DNA of 64,000 nucleotides from Sporosarcina sp. Te-1 (GTDB lineage Bacteria > Bacillota > Bacilli > Bacillales_A > Planococcaceae), in the NCBI RefSeq assembly GCF_017498505.1, contig NZ_CP071798.1, forward strand, positions 248,001 to 312,000. Reading direction: 5' to 3'. The notes under the pieces are model-generated. The model saw nothing but the letters and a program-made list of their open reading frames with translations. It was not told the DNA's origin and ran no database searches. The number at the start of each line of letters is the position of its first letter. Position 1 is the stretch's first letter. Below, in pieces: positions 53,142 through 63,886 of this stretch. The translations under genes were made by a program, and so were the position numbers.

Positions 53142-54113
53142 TTGCGACGTAAATATGGAAGGCTTCTGAAAAAAGACAATGTCATCGTATTTCCAGGCGC
53201 TTATGAAAAGCTGGTAGAGGACGGGAGACAGGCAGTTGAGCAAGAGCAATTTGAGAAAGCGGTGGAGGCTTTCGATCAAGCAATTCGTTACAATCCCGAA
53301 AGTTCAGAGTTTCTTGGTCCATACGCAATCGCGCTCTATGAGATAAAAGATTTTTCGCGTGCCAAGGAGTTCTCTGCGAGACTCCTTTATAGCGGAACGG
53401 CAGATTATATTGCGGCCATGGAATTATACTTGGCGATTAGTATCCAGCTGCAGCATTATGATGAAGTGCGAGAAACGATTGAAACCCTTTTCGAGGAGCA
53501 AATTATACCTGAGCAAATGATAAAAAAGTTCAACTACTTGCGAGAACTGAATGAGCGCCTTTCGGAACGGTATGGGACCCAGGAAGGAAGTTCGGCCACT
53601 GAACGTTTCTCGTTTGAAGAATTCATGACAATCGGAACCGATATGCAGCAGGCGATGCTGGCTTCTTTAGAAAATAGTGAGCTTGACGCCATGCTTCCCG
53701 TTTTAATTCGAATTGTCAGATCGGTGGACGTTTCACCGATTGTTAAAACGTTCTCCTTAATACTGCTGAAACAGGCAAGATATGAAAAAGAAGTGGAAAT
53801 TCGGAAGTTCGGCATGGAAATGAATGTGATTCCTGATGAGCTGCCATTGCCGAATGAAGATCGGCTGACAGAGGATGTCCTGCAGCTTGCTGAACGGACG
53901 TTAGAGAAAGATCCATCCAAACTAGAGATGGTCAAGTCGATCATAAGGAAATACGGAATTGTCTCTTATCCATTCGGTTGGGGGAACTATTCAGCAGATG
54001 AGGTGATGGAAGCGTATAAAATATACATAGAGAGCCTATTGACAGGGCAGCAACTCCCGGATGATGAACTGATCGACTTTATCCGATATGTTGATATGGA
54101 TTTTGATCGCTGA
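53142..54113 (+). CDS. ysoA: TPR-repeat protein, YsoA-like
   Basis: 323 residues. TPR-type helices at about 30-110 (EDGRQAVEQEQFEKAVEAFD, PESSEFLGPYAIALYEIKDF), the rest helical (DDELIDFIRYVDMDF at the end). In B. subtilis ysoA precedes tig, as here; function unknown. The frame is open from 53091, but TTG 53142 lies correctly behind AAGAAGGTG; GTG 53136 is too close to it. Marks the return to the conserved backbone. Confidence 0.82.
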   Translation: MRRKYGRLLKKDNVIVFPGAYEKLVEDGRQAVEQEQFEKAVEAFDQAIRYNPESSEFLGPYAIALYEIKDFSRAKEFSARLLYSGTADYIAAMELYLAISIQLQHYDEVRETIETLFEEQIIPEQMIKKFNYLRELNERLSERYGTQEGSSATERFSFEEFMTIGTDMQQAMLASLENSELDAMLPVLIRIVRSVDVSPIVKTFSLILLKQARYEKEVEIRKFGMEMNVIPDELPLPNEDRLTEDVLQLAERTLEKDPSKLEMVKSIIRKYGIVSYPFGWGNYSADEVMEAYKIYIESLLTGQQLPDDELIDFIRYVDMDFDR

Positions 54114-54142
54114 ACAGGGGAAGGTCCATTGTATTAAATCTG

Positions 54143-54170
54143 TTGAAAGATAGGAAGACTATGATATACT
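54143..54170 (+). promoter_or_regulatory. SigA promoter of tig
   Basis: TTGAAA (54143-54148), 16-base spacer, TATACT (54165-54170), 70 bases before the tig start. Confidence 0.7.
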
Positions 54171-54239
54171 GTAATGGTTGTAAATGACGTATATACGTGA
54201 TGGAATATATTTGTTCATAATGATTCGGAGGTATTTTTA

Positions 54240-55526
54240 ATGTCTGTTAAATGGGAAAAACAAGAAGGTAATAAAGGTACGTTAACTGTTGAAGTTTCTG
54301 CAGAGCAATTTGATGCGGCTCTTGATAAAGCATTTGCCAAAGTCGTGAAAAAAGTTCAAGCACCTGGCTTCCGTAAAGGAAAAATGCCACGCAAAATGTT
54401 TGAAAAGATGTACGGCGTAGAATCCTTATACAACGATGCATTGGATTTCGTTCTACCTGAAACGTATTCAAACGCATTGGATGAAGCGGACGTAGAACCG
54501 ATTGCTCAGCCGGAAATCGACGTTGAGCAAATCGGAAAAGGTGAAACACTTATCTATAAAGCGCACATTCAATTGAAACCTGAAGTGAAGCTTGGTGAGT
54601 ATAAAGGTCTTGAAGTGAAGCGCCAAGAAACAGAAGTTGCAGATGAAGAAATTGAAGAACAATTGAAAGATCGCCAGCAAGCGTTTGCTGAAATGGTTGT
54701 GAAAGAAGAAGGAACAATCGAAAACGGTGACACAGTCAACCTTGACTTCGAAGGATTTACAGGCGGGGAACCGTTTGAAGGCGGCAAAGCGGAAGGATAC
54801 GATCTTGAAATCGGTTCTGGTTCGTTCATCCCGGGCTTTGAAGAGCAAATGGTTGGCATGAAACTAGGCGAAGAAAAAGATGTCGAATTGACATTCCCAG
54901 AAGAATATCATGCAGCTGAATTGGCTGGCCAACCTGCTGTATTTAAAGTGAAAGTGAACGAAATCAAAACAAAAGAAATTCCTGCTTTGGACGATGAGCT
55001 TGCGAAAGAGATCGACGAAGAGGTTTCATCACTTGACGAATTACGCACTAAATTGAAAGAAAAAACTGCTGAAGAGAAGAAAGGCGCAGCTGAAACAGCT
55101 CTTCGTGATGATTTAGTCGAAGCAGCTGCGAGAAATGCTGAAGTCGATATCCCTGAAGTTATGATCGAGTCCGAAATCGACCGTATGGTAGAAGACTTTG
55201 GACGCCGCTTGCAAATGCAAGGCATGAACCTTGACCTATACTATCAGTTCTCCGGCCAAGACGAAGCTGCATTGCGTTCTCAAATGAAGGATGATGCACT
55301 AAGCCGCGTACGAGTTTCTTTAACACTGGAAGCAATTGCGAAAGCAGAAAATGTGGAAGTGACAGAAGAAGAAATCAATGCGGAGCTTCAAAAAATGTCC
55401 GAGCAATTCGGCATGGAAATCGATCAAATTAAAAAGACACTAGGCGGCACTGACGTTCTTGAAAACGACCTTCGTTTCAATAAAACGGTAGAGCTTCTTG
55501 TCGACAATGCAAACATCACTGAATAA
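54240..55526 (+). CDS. tig: Trigger factor (ribosome-associated chaperone and prolyl isomerase)
   Basis: 428 residues, normal length. The N-terminal ribosome-binding domain has the signature [18 protein letters not shown] (residues 41-58) at the L23 contact loop. The FKBP-type isomerase domain is about 150-240 ([32 protein letters not shown]). The rest is the helical C-domain ending NANITE. ATG 54240 follows CGGAGG. Own promoter and terminator make it monocistronic; position ysoA-tig-clpX as in B. subtilis. Confidence 0.97.
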   Translation: MSVKWEKQEGNKGTLTVEVSAEQFDAALDKAFAKVVKKVQAPGFRKGKMPRKMFEKMYGVESLYNDALDFVLPETYSNALDEADVEPIAQPEIDVEQIGKGETLIYKAHIQLKPEVKLGEYKGLEVKRQETEVADEEIEEQLKDRQQAFAEMVVKEEGTIENGDTVNLDFEGFTGGEPFEGGKAEGYDLEIGSGSFIPGFEEQMVGMKLGEEKDVELTFPEEYHAAELAGQPAVFKVKVNEIKTKEIPALDDELAKEIDEEVSSLDELRTKLKEKTAEEKKGAAETALRDDLVEAAARNAEVDIPEVMIESEIDRMVEDFGRRLQMQGMNLDLYYQFSGQDEAALRSQMKDDALSRVRVSLTLEAIAKAENVEVTEEEINAELQKMSEQFGMEIDQIKKTLGGTDVLENDLRFNKTVELLVDNANITE

Positions 55527-55550
55527 TAACCGAATGTTTAGCTGAATATA

Positions 55551-55580
55551 ACAAGGTACGGAAGTCCGTACCTTGTTTTT
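55551..55580 (+). terminator. Terminator of tig
   Basis: Twelve-base stem ACAAGGTACGGA / TCCGTACCTTGT around two bases, followed by TTTT. Confidence 0.93.
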
Positions 55581-55671
55581 CATAGGGTCAGACTGTTCTG
55601 GTGTGTAATTCTAATTAGTTGATAAATACGGGGGAATCTTGTAAGATTGTCACTTGATAGGGGTGAGCATG

Positions 55672-56940
55672 ATGTTCAAATTTAATGATGAAAAAGATAA
55701 TTTAAGCTGTTCTTTTTGTGGGAAAACCCAAGACCAGGTACGCAAGCTCGTAGCCGGTCAAGGTGTTTATATTTGTGATGAATGTGTAGAATTATGTGCG
55801 GAGATCGTTGAAGAGGAAGTGGGTCTGGACGAAGACTTCGAAATGAAAGACGTTCCGAAGCCACGCGAGATCCAAAGCATCCTTGATGAATATATCATTG
55901 GCCAAGACCGTGCCAAGAAATCATTGGCGGTTGCCGTTTATAATCACTATAAGCGTGTGAACTCCAACAGTAAAATCGACGATGTCGAAATTTCCAAGTC
56001 GAATATCGTTTTAATCGGACCGACAGGGAGCGGGAAGACGTTGCTTGCCCAAACTTTGGCCCGTATTTTGAATGTTCCGTTCGCTATAGCGGATGCTACT
56101 TCATTGACGGAAGCAGGATATGTAGGGGAGGATGTTGAGAATATCCTCTTGAAGCTTATTCAAGCAGCCGATTTTGATATTGAACGTGCAGAAAAAGGTA
56201 TTATCTATATTGATGAGATCGATAAAGTGGCAAGAAAAGCGGAAAATGCCTCCATCACTCGTGATGTTTCCGGTGAAGGCGTTCAGCAAGCGCTCCTGAA
56301 AATATTGGAAGGCACAGTTGCCAGCGTTCCGCCACAAGGCGGCCGGAAACACCCTCACCAAGAGTTCCTTCAAATTGACACGACCAACATTTTGTTTATT
56401 GTCGGCGGAGCATTTGATGGAATTGAAGATATCATCAAACGCCGGACAGGGCGAAAGGTCATCGGTTTCGGATCGAATGAGGAGAAGGAAGAGAAGAAGG
56501 AAGGCACTGTGCTTTCTCAATTAATTCCTGAAGATCTTCAAAAGTTTGGTCTTATTCCGGAATTCATCGGACGTCTTCCAGTGATTGCGACACTTGAACC
56601 GTTAAATGAAGACACGCTTTATCAAATTCTCACTGTCCCTAAAAACGCTATCGTCAAGCAATATCAAAAGATGGTGGAGATGGATGGGGTTCAGCTCCGT
56701 TTTGAAGATGATGCGTTGATTGAAATTGCGAAAGAAGCGATCGAACGAAAAACGGGTGCTCGTGGATTGCGCTCCATCATAGAAAATATCATGTTGGATA
56801 TCATGTATGAGCTGCCGTCCCTTGAGGAAGTTACGGAGTGCGTAATCACGAAAGACGCGGTTCTTGGTAAATCCAACCCACTTTTATACCGTGCGGACGG
56901 ATCCCAATTAGATTTGGATCAAGAGAAGAACACGGCTTGA
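55672..56940 (+). CDS. clpX: ATP-dependent Clp protease ATPase subunit ClpX
   Basis: 422 residues. Unfoldase that feeds tagged proteins to ClpP. N-terminal zinc-binding domain ([18 protein letters not shown], then CDECVELC), Walker [13 protein letters not shown], Walker [12 protein letters not shown], pore loop in [10 protein letters not shown] context, the IGF loop (VIGFGSNEE) that docks on ClpP, and sensor [11 protein letters not shown] 55672 (MFKFNDEK) matches the family start; ATG 55669 is one codon upstream and the frame opens at TTG 55654. Followed directly by lonA; the B. subtilis lonB is missing. Confidence 0.97.
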   Translation: MFKFNDEKDNLSCSFCGKTQDQVRKLVAGQGVYICDECVELCAEIVEEEVGLDEDFEMKDVPKPREIQSILDEYIIGQDRAKKSLAVAVYNHYKRVNSNSKIDDVEISKSNIVLIGPTGSGKTLLAQTLARILNVPFAIADATSLTEAGYVGEDVENILLKLIQAADFDIERAEKGIIYIDEIDKVARKAENASITRDVSGEGVQQALLKILEGTVASVPPQGGRKHPHQEFLQIDTTNILFIVGGAFDGIEDIIKRRTGRKVIGFGSNEEKEEKKEGTVLSQLIPEDLQKFGLIPEFIGRLPVIATLEPLNEDTLYQILTVPKNAIVKQYQKMVEMDGVQLRFEDDALIEIAKEAIERKTGARGLRSIIENIMLDIMYELPSLEEVTECVITKDAVLGKSNPLLYRADGSQLDLDQEKNTA

Positions 56941-56954
56941 TGCTTGGAGGAAAT

Positions 56955-57003
56955 AGCTGACTCCGAAGATGCGATTCAATCGCTCGTCGGTTGTCGGCTT
57001 TTT
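56955..57003 (+). terminator. Possible terminator between clpX and lonA
   Basis: AGCTGACTCCGA pairs imperfectly with TCGGTTGTCGGCT over a loop of about 20 bases and is followed by TTTTTCC. One G-T pair and a bulge make it only probable. Confidence 0.4.
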
Positions 57004-57060
57004 CCACCTTATAGGATTGATTGAAGTTGGACATACATAACTTATGGAGGTGACTTCCGT

Positions 57061-59379
57061 ATGCCATTGAAAACGAACATACCTTTATTGCCACTTCGCG
57101 GGATGCTGGTATACCCGTCGATGATTTTACATATTGACGTCGGGAGAGAGCGCTCCGTTTTTGCGATCGAACATGCCATTGCCCAAGATAATCTAATTTT
57201 CCTTGTGACGCAGCGCGATATTACAGTGGAAAATCCAGAGGTAGAAGATATTTACCAAATTGGCACATTGGCTACCGTGAAATCGTTGACACAGTTGCCA
57301 AATGGTACGCATCGTGTATTGATCGAGGGAATGGAACGTGCAGCTTGGTCAAATTATCAAGAAGCTGATCTATATCCAGTAGTGGATGTGGAAAGTATTC
57401 CGGACACGCAAGTGAAAGATGCCGAGAGCCAGGCGTTAATGCGGACGCTTCTTTCTTATTTTAAGAAGTTTGCCAAAATATCGAAGCGTGTATCGAAAGA
57501 AACACTCGCTACATTTGAGCAAATTGAGGAACCTGGCCGATTGGCAGATACGCTTGCCTCCCATATGCCGATTAATATTACGGCAAAGCAGGAAGTGTTG
57601 GAAATGCTGGACGTGAAAGAGCGGCTCGAGTGGATGATCGGCAAGCTTCATAACGAACAAGAAGTCATGAACTTGGAGAAAAAGATCAACGAGCGAGTCC
57701 GGGAAGCGATGGAACGCACGCAAAAAGAATTTTATCTGCGTGAACAGATGAAGGCCATCCAAACCGAATTGGGCGATAAAGACGGTAAAGGACTTGAAAT
57801 AGCGGAACTGAAGGAGCGCATTGAGGGTGCTACTATGCCGGAGGGGGCAAAAGAGGCCGCATTGCGAGAACTGGACCGCTACGAAAAGCTGCCTTCCGCC
57901 GCTGCTGAAAGCGGAGTGATTCGAAATTATATTGAATGGCTTGTATCCTTGCCATGGTCGAACGCTACAAAAGACCAACTCGACATTAATCGGTCAGAGG
58001 AAATATTAAATCGGGATCATGAAGGCCTGGAAAAGGTAAAGGAACGTATTCTGGAATACTTGGCTGTCCGCCAAATGACCAACTCACTTCGTGGGCCTAT
58101 CCTTTGTCTCGATGGACCTCCTGGGGTAGGAAAAACATCCTTGGCTCGTTCTATCGCAGAATCGTTGGGCAGAAAGTTTGTCCGAATTTCGCTTGGCGGG
58201 GTTCGTGATGAATCTGAAATCAGAGGTCATCGACGTACGTATGTCGGCGCAATGCCTGGCCGCATCATTCAAGGGATGAAGAAAGCTGGAACGATAAATC
58301 CTGTTTTCCTTCTGGATGAGATTGACAAAATGTCGAATGATTTTCGTGGAGATCCTTCTTCGGCTATGCTGGAAGTATTGGATCCTGAACAAAACAGCAC
58401 ATTCAGCGATCATTATATTGAAGAGCCATACGATCTATCGAATGTCTTGTTCATTGCCACATCCAATGATCTCAGTTCGATTCCCGGGCCATTACGTGAC
58501 CGGATGGAAATTATCTCGATTGCAGGATATACAGAATTAGAAAAACAGGTCATTGCAAAAAATCATTTGATTCCAAGGCAGCTGAAAGAACATGGCCTGA
58601 CCAAGTCCCAAGTCCGTTTTTCGGATGAAGCGATCTTGGATATTGTCCGCCACTATACCCGGGAAGCCGGCGTGAGGAACTTGGAAAGAGAAGTCGCCCG
58701 GATTTGCCGTAAGGCGGCAAAGATGATTGTCACTGGAGAACGAAAGACAATAACCGTCAATCCGAAGACGGTCGAACTGTTGTTAGGAAAGAGAAAATTT
58801 AAGCACGGTAAAGCAGAGGAAGTCAATCAGGTAGGTGTCGCTACCGGACTTGCCTATACGACAGTCGGGGGAGATACCTTGCAAATTGAGGTTTCGCTGT
58901 CCCCTGGAAAAGGAAGACTACTACTGACAGGCAAGTTGGGCGATGTCATGAAGGAATCGGCACAGACAGCCATGTCTTATGTCCGGTCTAAAGCCGAGGA
59001 ATTTAACATTACAGATGAATTCTATGAAACGAAAGACATCCATATCCATGTCCCGGAAGGCGCTGTTCCGAAGGATGGTCCTTCGGCCGGTATTGCGATC
59101 GCAACTGCTTTAGTATCTGCCTTGACCAAGCGTCCGATCCGTCGGGAGGTCGGGATGACGGGCGAAATTACACTGCGTGGACGGGTTTTACCGATCGGCG
59201 GTGTCAAAGAGAAGACGTTGGGTGCCCATCGCGCCGGATTGACGACCATCATTTTACCGATGGATAATGAACGCGATATAGATGATATTCCTGAAAGTGT
59301 GCGAAAAGAATTGACATTCAAGCTCGTTTCGGATGCGGAAGAAGTACTCGACATCGCATTGGAGGCAAAACCGCAATGA
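57061..59379 (+). CDS. lonA: ATP-dependent protease La (LonA)
   Basis: 772 residues. Lon N-terminal substrate domain (residues 8-200), AAA+ module with Walker [10 protein letters not shown] near 351, Walker [10 protein letters not shown], and C-terminal serine-lysine protease domain with KDGPSAGIA (Ser675) and [11 protein letters not shown] (Lys718). The degradation targets include damaged and regulatory proteins. Stop overlaps engB start (ATGA), as in B. subtilis lonA-ysxC. ATG 57061 follows GGAGGTG. Confidence 0.97.
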   Translation: MPLKTNIPLLPLRGMLVYPSMILHIDVGRERSVFAIEHAIAQDNLIFLVTQRDITVENPEVEDIYQIGTLATVKSLTQLPNGTHRVLIEGMERAAWSNYQEADLYPVVDVESIPDTQVKDAESQALMRTLLSYFKKFAKISKRVSKETLATFEQIEEPGRLADTLASHMPINITAKQEVLEMLDVKERLEWMIGKLHNEQEVMNLEKKINERVREAMERTQKEFYLREQMKAIQTELGDKDGKGLEIAELKERIEGATMPEGAKEAALRELDRYEKLPSAAAESGVIRNYIEWLVSLPWSNATKDQLDINRSEEILNRDHEGLEKVKERILEYLAVRQMTNSLRGPILCLDGPPGVGKTSLARSIAESLGRKFVRISLGGVRDESEIRGHRRTYVGAMPGRIIQGMKKAGTINPVFLLDEIDKMSNDFRGDPSSAMLEVLDPEQNSTFSDHYIEEPYDLSNVLFIATSNDLSSIPGPLRDRMEIISIAGYTELEKQVIAKNHLIPRQLKEHGLTKSQVRFSDEAILDIVRHYTREAGVRNLEREVARICRKAAKMIVTGERKTITVNPKTVELLLGKRKFKHGKAEEVNQVGVATGLAYTTVGGDTLQIEVSLSPGKGRLLLTGKLGDVMKESAQTAMSYVRSKAEEFNITDEFYETKDIHIHVPEGAVPKDGPSAGIAIATALVSALTKRPIRREVGMTGEITLRGRVLPIGGVKEKTLGAHRAGLTTIILPMDNERDIDDIPESVRKELTFKLVSDAEEVLDIALEAKPQ

Positions 59380-59957
59380 AAGTCAATAATGTGGAAATGA
59401 TAATGAGTGCTGTGAAGCCAGAACAATATCCGGAGGATGGTTTCCCGGAATTTGCATTAGCTGGCCGTTCAAATGTTGGCAAATCTTCATTTATTAATAA
59501 AATGATCGGACGGAAGAGTTTGGCCCGAACGTCATCCAAACCGGGTAAGACCCAAACATTGAACTTTTACAAAATCGAAGAACAATTGTTTTTTGTCGAC
59601 GTGCCAGGCTATGGCTATGCCAAAGTATCCAAGTCAGAACGCGAAGCATGGGGAAGAATGATCGAACGATACTTGACAGGCCGCGAACAACTGCGTGCTG
59701 TCATCCAAATCGTTGATTTACGACATGCCCCTTCTGAAGATGACCGGCTCATGTACGATTTTATCGTGCACTACAATCTCCCGGCTATCATCATCGCGAC
59801 AAAAGCGGATAAAATTCCAAAGGGCAAATGGATGAAGCATAAAAAAGTCATTAAAGATTCCTTGAATCTTCGCCCAGAAGACCCGCTCATCGTATTCTCC
59901 TCCGAAAAAGGAATCGGCATGGAAGAGGCCTGGAGAGAAATCGAAAGCAGAATGTGA
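59376..59957 (+). CDS. engB: Ribosome biogenesis GTPase EngB/YsxC
   Basis: 193 residues. GTPase needed for 50S subunit assembly. G motifs: G1 GRSNVGKSS near 32, G2 [13 protein letters not shown]3 [12 protein letters not shown]4 [13 protein letters not shown]5 FSSEKGIG. Translation is coupled to lonA by the 4-base overlap. A tandem repeat array starts right at its stop codon. Confidence 0.96.
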   Translation: MKVNNVEMIMSAVKPEQYPEDGFPEFALAGRSNVGKSSFINKMIGRKSLARTSSKPGKTQTLNFYKIEEQLFFVDVPGYGYAKVSKSEREAWGRMIERYLTGREQLRAVIQIVDLRHAPSEDDRLMYDFIVHYNLPAIIIATKADKIPKGKWMKHKKVIKDSLNLRPEDPLIVFSSEKGIGMEEAWREIESRM

Positions 59958-60368
59958 TTACTAAAGCGGAGGCGGCTGGTCAGAGGCGACGGGCATAAGG
60001 CAAAGATGCGAAGTGGCGTTCTTTGCCACACAGCAGCTTGGACTTATGACCCCGAGCCTCTAGCCGCCAGAGTCTGGATGATAACTAAAGCGGAGAACGC
60101 CGGTTAGCCTCGACAGGCGCTGGAGGGATTGAACATAAGGCGCTTTTTGCCTTATGCTTCAAGACCGAAGCGACCCGAGAGGCTGGCGTTCGGAGTCTGG
60201 ATGATAACAAAAGCAGAGAACGCCGGTTAGCCTTGACAGGCGCTGGAGGGATTGAACATAAGGCGCTTTTTGCCTTATGCTTCAAGACCGAAGCGACCCG
60301 AGAGGCTGGCGTTCGGAGTCTGGATGATAACAAAAGCAGAGAACGCCGGTTAGCCTTGACAGGCGCTG
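59958..60368 (+). repeat. Tandem array of self-complementary 123-bp elements
   Basis: Four units in a row: a diverged unit (59958-60075), two near-identical units (60076-60198 and 60199-60321; exact period 123) and a truncated one (60322 to about 60368). Each starts GGATGATAAC-AAAGC, has an outer stem (GAACGCC...GGCGTTC with AGCCTC/GAGGCT) and an inner stem CATAAGGC/GCCTTATG around TTTTT. The first unit has the same plan with other bases (GGCGGCT ... AGCCGCC), so stems changed on both sides. No protein is coded. It looks like a structured intergenic mobile repeat, GC-richer than its surroundings. Confidence 0.85.
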
Positions 60369-60470
60369 ACCGACGGATCGCCATATTCTGTGACAACGTA
60401 GGGACTCTATCCTGTAATAAAAGTGAAATGGCATTGAATTTGTAAAAATATCATTTTTCCAGAGGTGGAA

Positions 60471-60500
60471 AAGTCCGGACGGGATAACTGTTCCGGACTT
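60471..60500 (+). terminator. Terminator-like hairpin before hemA
   Basis: AAGTCCGGA / TCCGGACTT stem (60471-60479 with 60492-60500) followed by GTTTGTT; probably ends lon-engB transcripts. Confidence 0.55.
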
Positions 60501-60510
60501 GTTTGTTATA

Positions 60511-60525
60511 TAATAATCATTATAA
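60511..60525 (+). promoter_or_regulatory. PerR-like box in the hemA promoter
   Basis: TAATAATCATTATAA matches the PerR box TTATAATNATTATAA in 13 of 14 fixed positions and overlaps a TATAAT -10 (60509-60514). hemAXCDBL is a known PerR target in B. subtilis, so the site is in the expected place. Confidence 0.7.
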
Positions 60526-60641
60526 AAACAGCTTACAAACCGTTGAAATTCATAGGTTGTTCACAATTCAAACCGTCATTCTCTATCGGATATGGTATAA
60601 TAATTATCGTGAATAAGAACGTGAGAGGTGTGAAGGACCCA

Positions 60642-61994
60642 ATGCATACAATCGTAGTTGGTGTCAATCACCGTACGGCGCCTGTTGAAATACGGGAGAA
60701 AGTTTCTTTCGTTGAAGCAGAGCTGCCTGAGGCGATGCGACAATTGCAGCAAGAAAAAAGCATATTGGAGAATATTATCATTTCGACTTGCAACCGGACG
60801 GAAATTTACGCTGTAGCGGATCAGCTGCACACAGGGCGTTACTACGTTAAACGGTTCCTTGCGGATTGGTTCGGTCTCTCCATAGATGAGTTGTCTCCAC
60901 ACTTGCTCATTTTTGAAAATGACGGAGCGTATGAACATTTGATGCGAGTGGCGGCAGGCATTGATTCGATGGTGCTCGGAGAGACACAGATATTAGGCCA
61001 AGTCCGCTCAAGTTTTCTATTGGCGCAAGAAATCGGTACGACTGGAACGATTTTCAATGAATTGTTCAAACAGGCAATTACCCTTGCGAAACGGGCTCAT
61101 TCGGAAACGGCGATTGGCGAAAATGCGGTTTCCGTTTCTTATGCAGCCGTGGAACTGGGCAAAAAGATTTTTGGTACATTGAAGGATAAGCATATCGTTA
61201 TTCTGGGAGCAGGCAAAATGGGTGAGCTCGCCATTAAAAACTTGTATGGTAATGGTGTAGGGCAAGTGACTGTTGTCAACCGGACCTTGTCCAAGGCGGA
61301 AAATCTTGCCGCTCAATTCGGCGGAAGCGCCAAATCGATGCAGGAGCTGCAATGCACTTTGCTGGAAGCTGATATTTTGATCAGTTCGACAGGCGCTACG
61401 GATTTTGTCATCGACTTGGAACTCATGCAAATGGTGGAAAAGCTTCGGAAAGGGAAACCTTTGTTCATGGTCGACATCGCTGTGCCGCGTGATTTAGATC
61501 CACGCATCGGGGAGCTGTCAAGTGTATTCTTATATGACATTGATGATATGCAGGGGATCGTTGAAGCGAACCTGGCAGAGCGCAAGCGTGCTGCTGACGA
61601 AATCGGCATCATGATTGAGCAGGAAATTGTCATGTTCAAAGAATGGGTGGCGACACTGGGTGTTGTGCCAATCATTTCTACCTTGCGGAACAAAGCCTTA
61701 CAAATTCAAGCAGATGCTATGACGAGCATTGAAAATAAAATGCCGAATTTGACTGACCGGGAGAAAAAACTCCTGAACAAACATACAAAATCCATCGTCA
61801 ATCAATTATTAAAAGAACCGATCCTACAGGCGAAAGAGTTGGCGACCGATCCGGATGCGATGGAAAAGCTGGCGCTATTCCAACAAATTTTCGGTATTGC
61901 TGAAAAAGAATCCGAAATTCCAGCTGGACAGACGGTATCTGGTGACAGCGCCAAACCGTTGAAAATCGGCAGTGCACCGGAATTGTCATTTTGA
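60642..61994 (+). CDS. hemA: Glutamyl-tRNA reductase
   Basis: 450 residues. First enzyme of heme synthesis by the C5 route: reduces glutamyl-tRNA to glutamate semialdehyde with NADPH. Start [20 protein letters not shown]; catalytic Cys in [11 protein letters not shown] (about residue 50); NADPH site [17 protein letters not shown]-terminal dimerisation helices. The frame is open to 60465, but ATG 60642 has AAGGA in range and the conserved N-terminus. Runs into hemX, hemC and hemD. Confidence 0.97.
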   Translation: MHTIVVGVNHRTAPVEIREKVSFVEAELPEAMRQLQQEKSILENIIISTCNRTEIYAVADQLHTGRYYVKRFLADWFGLSIDELSPHLLIFENDGAYEHLMRVAAGIDSMVLGETQILGQVRSSFLLAQEIGTTGTIFNELFKQAITLAKRAHSETAIGENAVSVSYAAVELGKKIFGTLKDKHIVILGAGKMGELAIKNLYGNGVGQVTVVNRTLSKAENLAAQFGGSAKSMQELQCTLLEADILISSTGATDFVIDLELMQMVEKLRKGKPLFMVDIAVPRDLDPRIGELSSVFLYDIDDMQGIVEANLAERKRAADEIGIMIEQEIVMFKEWVATLGVVPIISTLRNKALQIQADAMTSIENKMPNLTDREKKLLNKHTKSIVNQLLKEPILQAKELATDPDAMEKLALFQQIFGIAEKESEIPAGQTVSGDSAKPLKIGSAPELSF

Positions 61995-62075
61995 TCGGAA
62001 GAATTGGATGCACTGCTTTTCTGGTGCCTCCGATTCCGTCCGCTCTTTCATCGTTTGAAAGGCAGAGATTGTATC

Positions 62076-62906
62076 ATGGCTGAAATGACCATGGCTAGGT
62101 TCCATGAATTTGTAGTCATCCTGTACGCGGTGAGCCTTGTATTTTATTTCATCGATTATTTAAATAAAGATACGGTCGCTCACCGCAGTGCGTTTTGGAT
62201 ACTTTCGTTGGTATACGTATTACAAACCGGTTATTTGATTTTCCATATGATTGAAACGAAACGTTTTCCGATCCTTTCCCTGTTTGAAGGGATCTATTTT
62301 TTCTCATGGCTTCTCATTACGCTGTCCATTATTTTGCATCTCATCTATAAGGTTGGATTTGCGGTGTTTTTCCTGAATGTGATCGGCTTCATTTTCATGA
62401 CGATCTATACGTTTGCACCTTTTCAGATTGAACAATCCCCGATTGGAGATTCGCTCATTTCCGAATTGCTTTTCATTCATGTGACATTCGCGATTCTTTC
62501 TTATGCAGCATTTGCCATATCACTTGTATTCGCCATTTTATATTTACTAGTTTATAAGGTTTTGAAAAAGAAGAAATGGACGAAGCAATTTGCACGGTTC
62601 CCTTCTTTGCATCAATCGACGATTGGGATGAAGGCGGCCATTTTTACAGGAATTCCTTTATTGTTGATCAGTTTGATCCTAGGTATGCAATGGGCAACCG
62701 TGGCGCTCGAACATTGGACTTTCATGGATGTAAAGATCCTCGGATCATTCTTTCTCATTTTGCTTTATAGTTTGGTATTATTTTTGCAAAAGAGTGGAAA
62801 ACTGACAGCGAACGATTTTGCGTGGGCGAACGTCTTCGCTTTTCTTTTCGTCATCATCAATTTTTTCTTAGGCAGTAAACTATCACAATTTCATTTTTGG
62901 ATTTAG
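62076..62906 (+). CDS. hemX: HemX, membrane regulator of HemA / cytochrome c assembly-type protein
   Basis: 276 residues with eight predicted membrane segments. In B. subtilis HemX lowers HemA amount. Family text: [40 protein letters not shown], and [16 protein letters not shown] with the conserved Trp-rich turn. The open frame reaches 62004; ATG 62076 gives the family's usual start. Overlaps the open frame of hemC, so genes are tightly packed. Confidence 0.9.
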   Translation: MAEMTMARFHEFVVILYAVSLVFYFIDYLNKDTVAHRSAFWILSLVYVLQTGYLIFHMIETKRFPILSLFEGIYFFSWLLITLSIILHLIYKVGFAVFFLNVIGFIFMTIYTFAPFQIEQSPIGDSLISELLFIHVTFAILSYAAFAISLVFAILYLLVYKVLKKKKWTKQFARFPSLHQSTIGMKAAIFTGIPLLLISLILGMQWATVALEHWTFMDVKILGSFFLILLYSLVLFLQKSGKLTANDFAWANVFAFLFVIINFFLGSKLSQFHFWI

Positions 62907-62956
62907 CTTCAGTCAGAAAGACGGATTGGGCTTTCTATGGAAAGGAATGTGTTTCA

Positions 62957-63886
62957 TTGAGAAAAATCATCGTAGGTTCCAGAAGAAGCAAGCTCGCATT
63001 GACACAGACAAACTGGTTTATTGAACAGATGAAATCAGCGGGAGCGCCCTTTGAATTTGAAGTGAAGGAAATTGTTACGAAAGGTGATCAGATCCTCGAC
63101 GTCATGCTTTCCAAAGTCGGCGGAAAAGGGCTTTTTGTTAAAGAGATCGAGCAAGCCTTGTATAACAAGGAAATCGATTTTGCGGTACATAGTATGAAGG
63201 ATATGCCGGCGGTGTTGCCGGAAGGGCTCACGATTGGCTGTATTCCCCCTCGTGAAGATGCAAGGGATGCATACATTTCAAAGGGTCATGTCAAATTCAT
63301 GGATTTGCCTGCTGGAGCGATTGTCGGAACATCGAGCTTGCGCCGGAGCTCTCAGTTGCTTTTATTACGACCTGATATTGAAATCAAGTGGATCCGTGGA
63401 AATATTGACACCCGCTTGAAAAAAATGCAGGACGGGGAGTATGATGCTATCCTTTTGGCAGCTGCAGGCTTGAAGCGCATGGGGTGGAACGACGAGGTCG
63501 TCACGGAATACATGGCGCTGGAGGATTGCATTCCAGCTGTCGGACAAGGGGCGCTCGCCATCGAATGCCGGAGTGATGATGAAGAGCTATTGGCGGAGTT
63601 ATCAAAACTGACTGACGACAAAACGTGGAAAGAAGTAGAGGCCGAGCGTACATTCCTTAGTGAAATGGATGGTTCCTGCCAAGTGCCGATTGCCGGTTTT
63701 GCGAAGTTGGATGGCAATGAAGTAACTTTGACAGGATTTATCGCAACTCCTGACGCGAAGCAGATCTTCAAAGAGACGATTAGTGGAGTAAACCCAGTGG
63801 AAGCCGGTAAAGCCGTTGCCTCCAAACTGAAAGCTGAAGGGGCCGCAGCTGTCATTGAGAAAGTGAAGGCGGAAATGAATGACTGA
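62957..63886 (+). CDS. hemC: Hydroxymethylbilane synthase (porphobilinogen deaminase)
   Basis: 309 residues. Joins four porphobilinogen units into hydroxymethylbilane. N-terminus [45 protein letters not shown] (Arg cluster), the region [10 protein letters not shown] and the cofactor Cys in [13 protein letters not shown] 62957 follows AAAGGAATG; the frame is open 20 codons more. Overlaps the hemD start by 8 bases. Confidence 0.96.
   Translation: MRKIIVGSRRSKLALTQTNWFIEQMKSAGAPFEFEVKEIVTKGDQILDVMLSKVGGKGLFVKEIEQALYNKEIDFAVHSMKDMPAVLPEGLTIGCIPPREDARDAYISKGHVKFMDLPAGAIVGTSSLRRSSQLLLLRPDIEIKWIRGNIDTRLKKMQDGEYDAILLAAAGLKRMGWNDEVVTEYMALEDCIPAVGQGALAIECRSDDEELLAELSKLTDDKTWKEVEAERTFLSEMDGSCQVPIAGFAKLDGNEVTLTGFIATPDAKQIFKETISGVNPVEAGKAVASKLKAEGAAAVIEKVKAEMND

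Noticed and set aside
59958-60368. CRISPR array
   Set aside because: Units are 123 bases, nearly identical throughout and self-complementary, without short repeats separated by unique spacers; no cas genes.
60085-60396. 103-codon minus-strand frame with an internal repeated peptide (LLLLSSRLRTPASRVASVLK)
   Set aside because: The repeat comes from the 123-bp non-coding units; no ribosome site.
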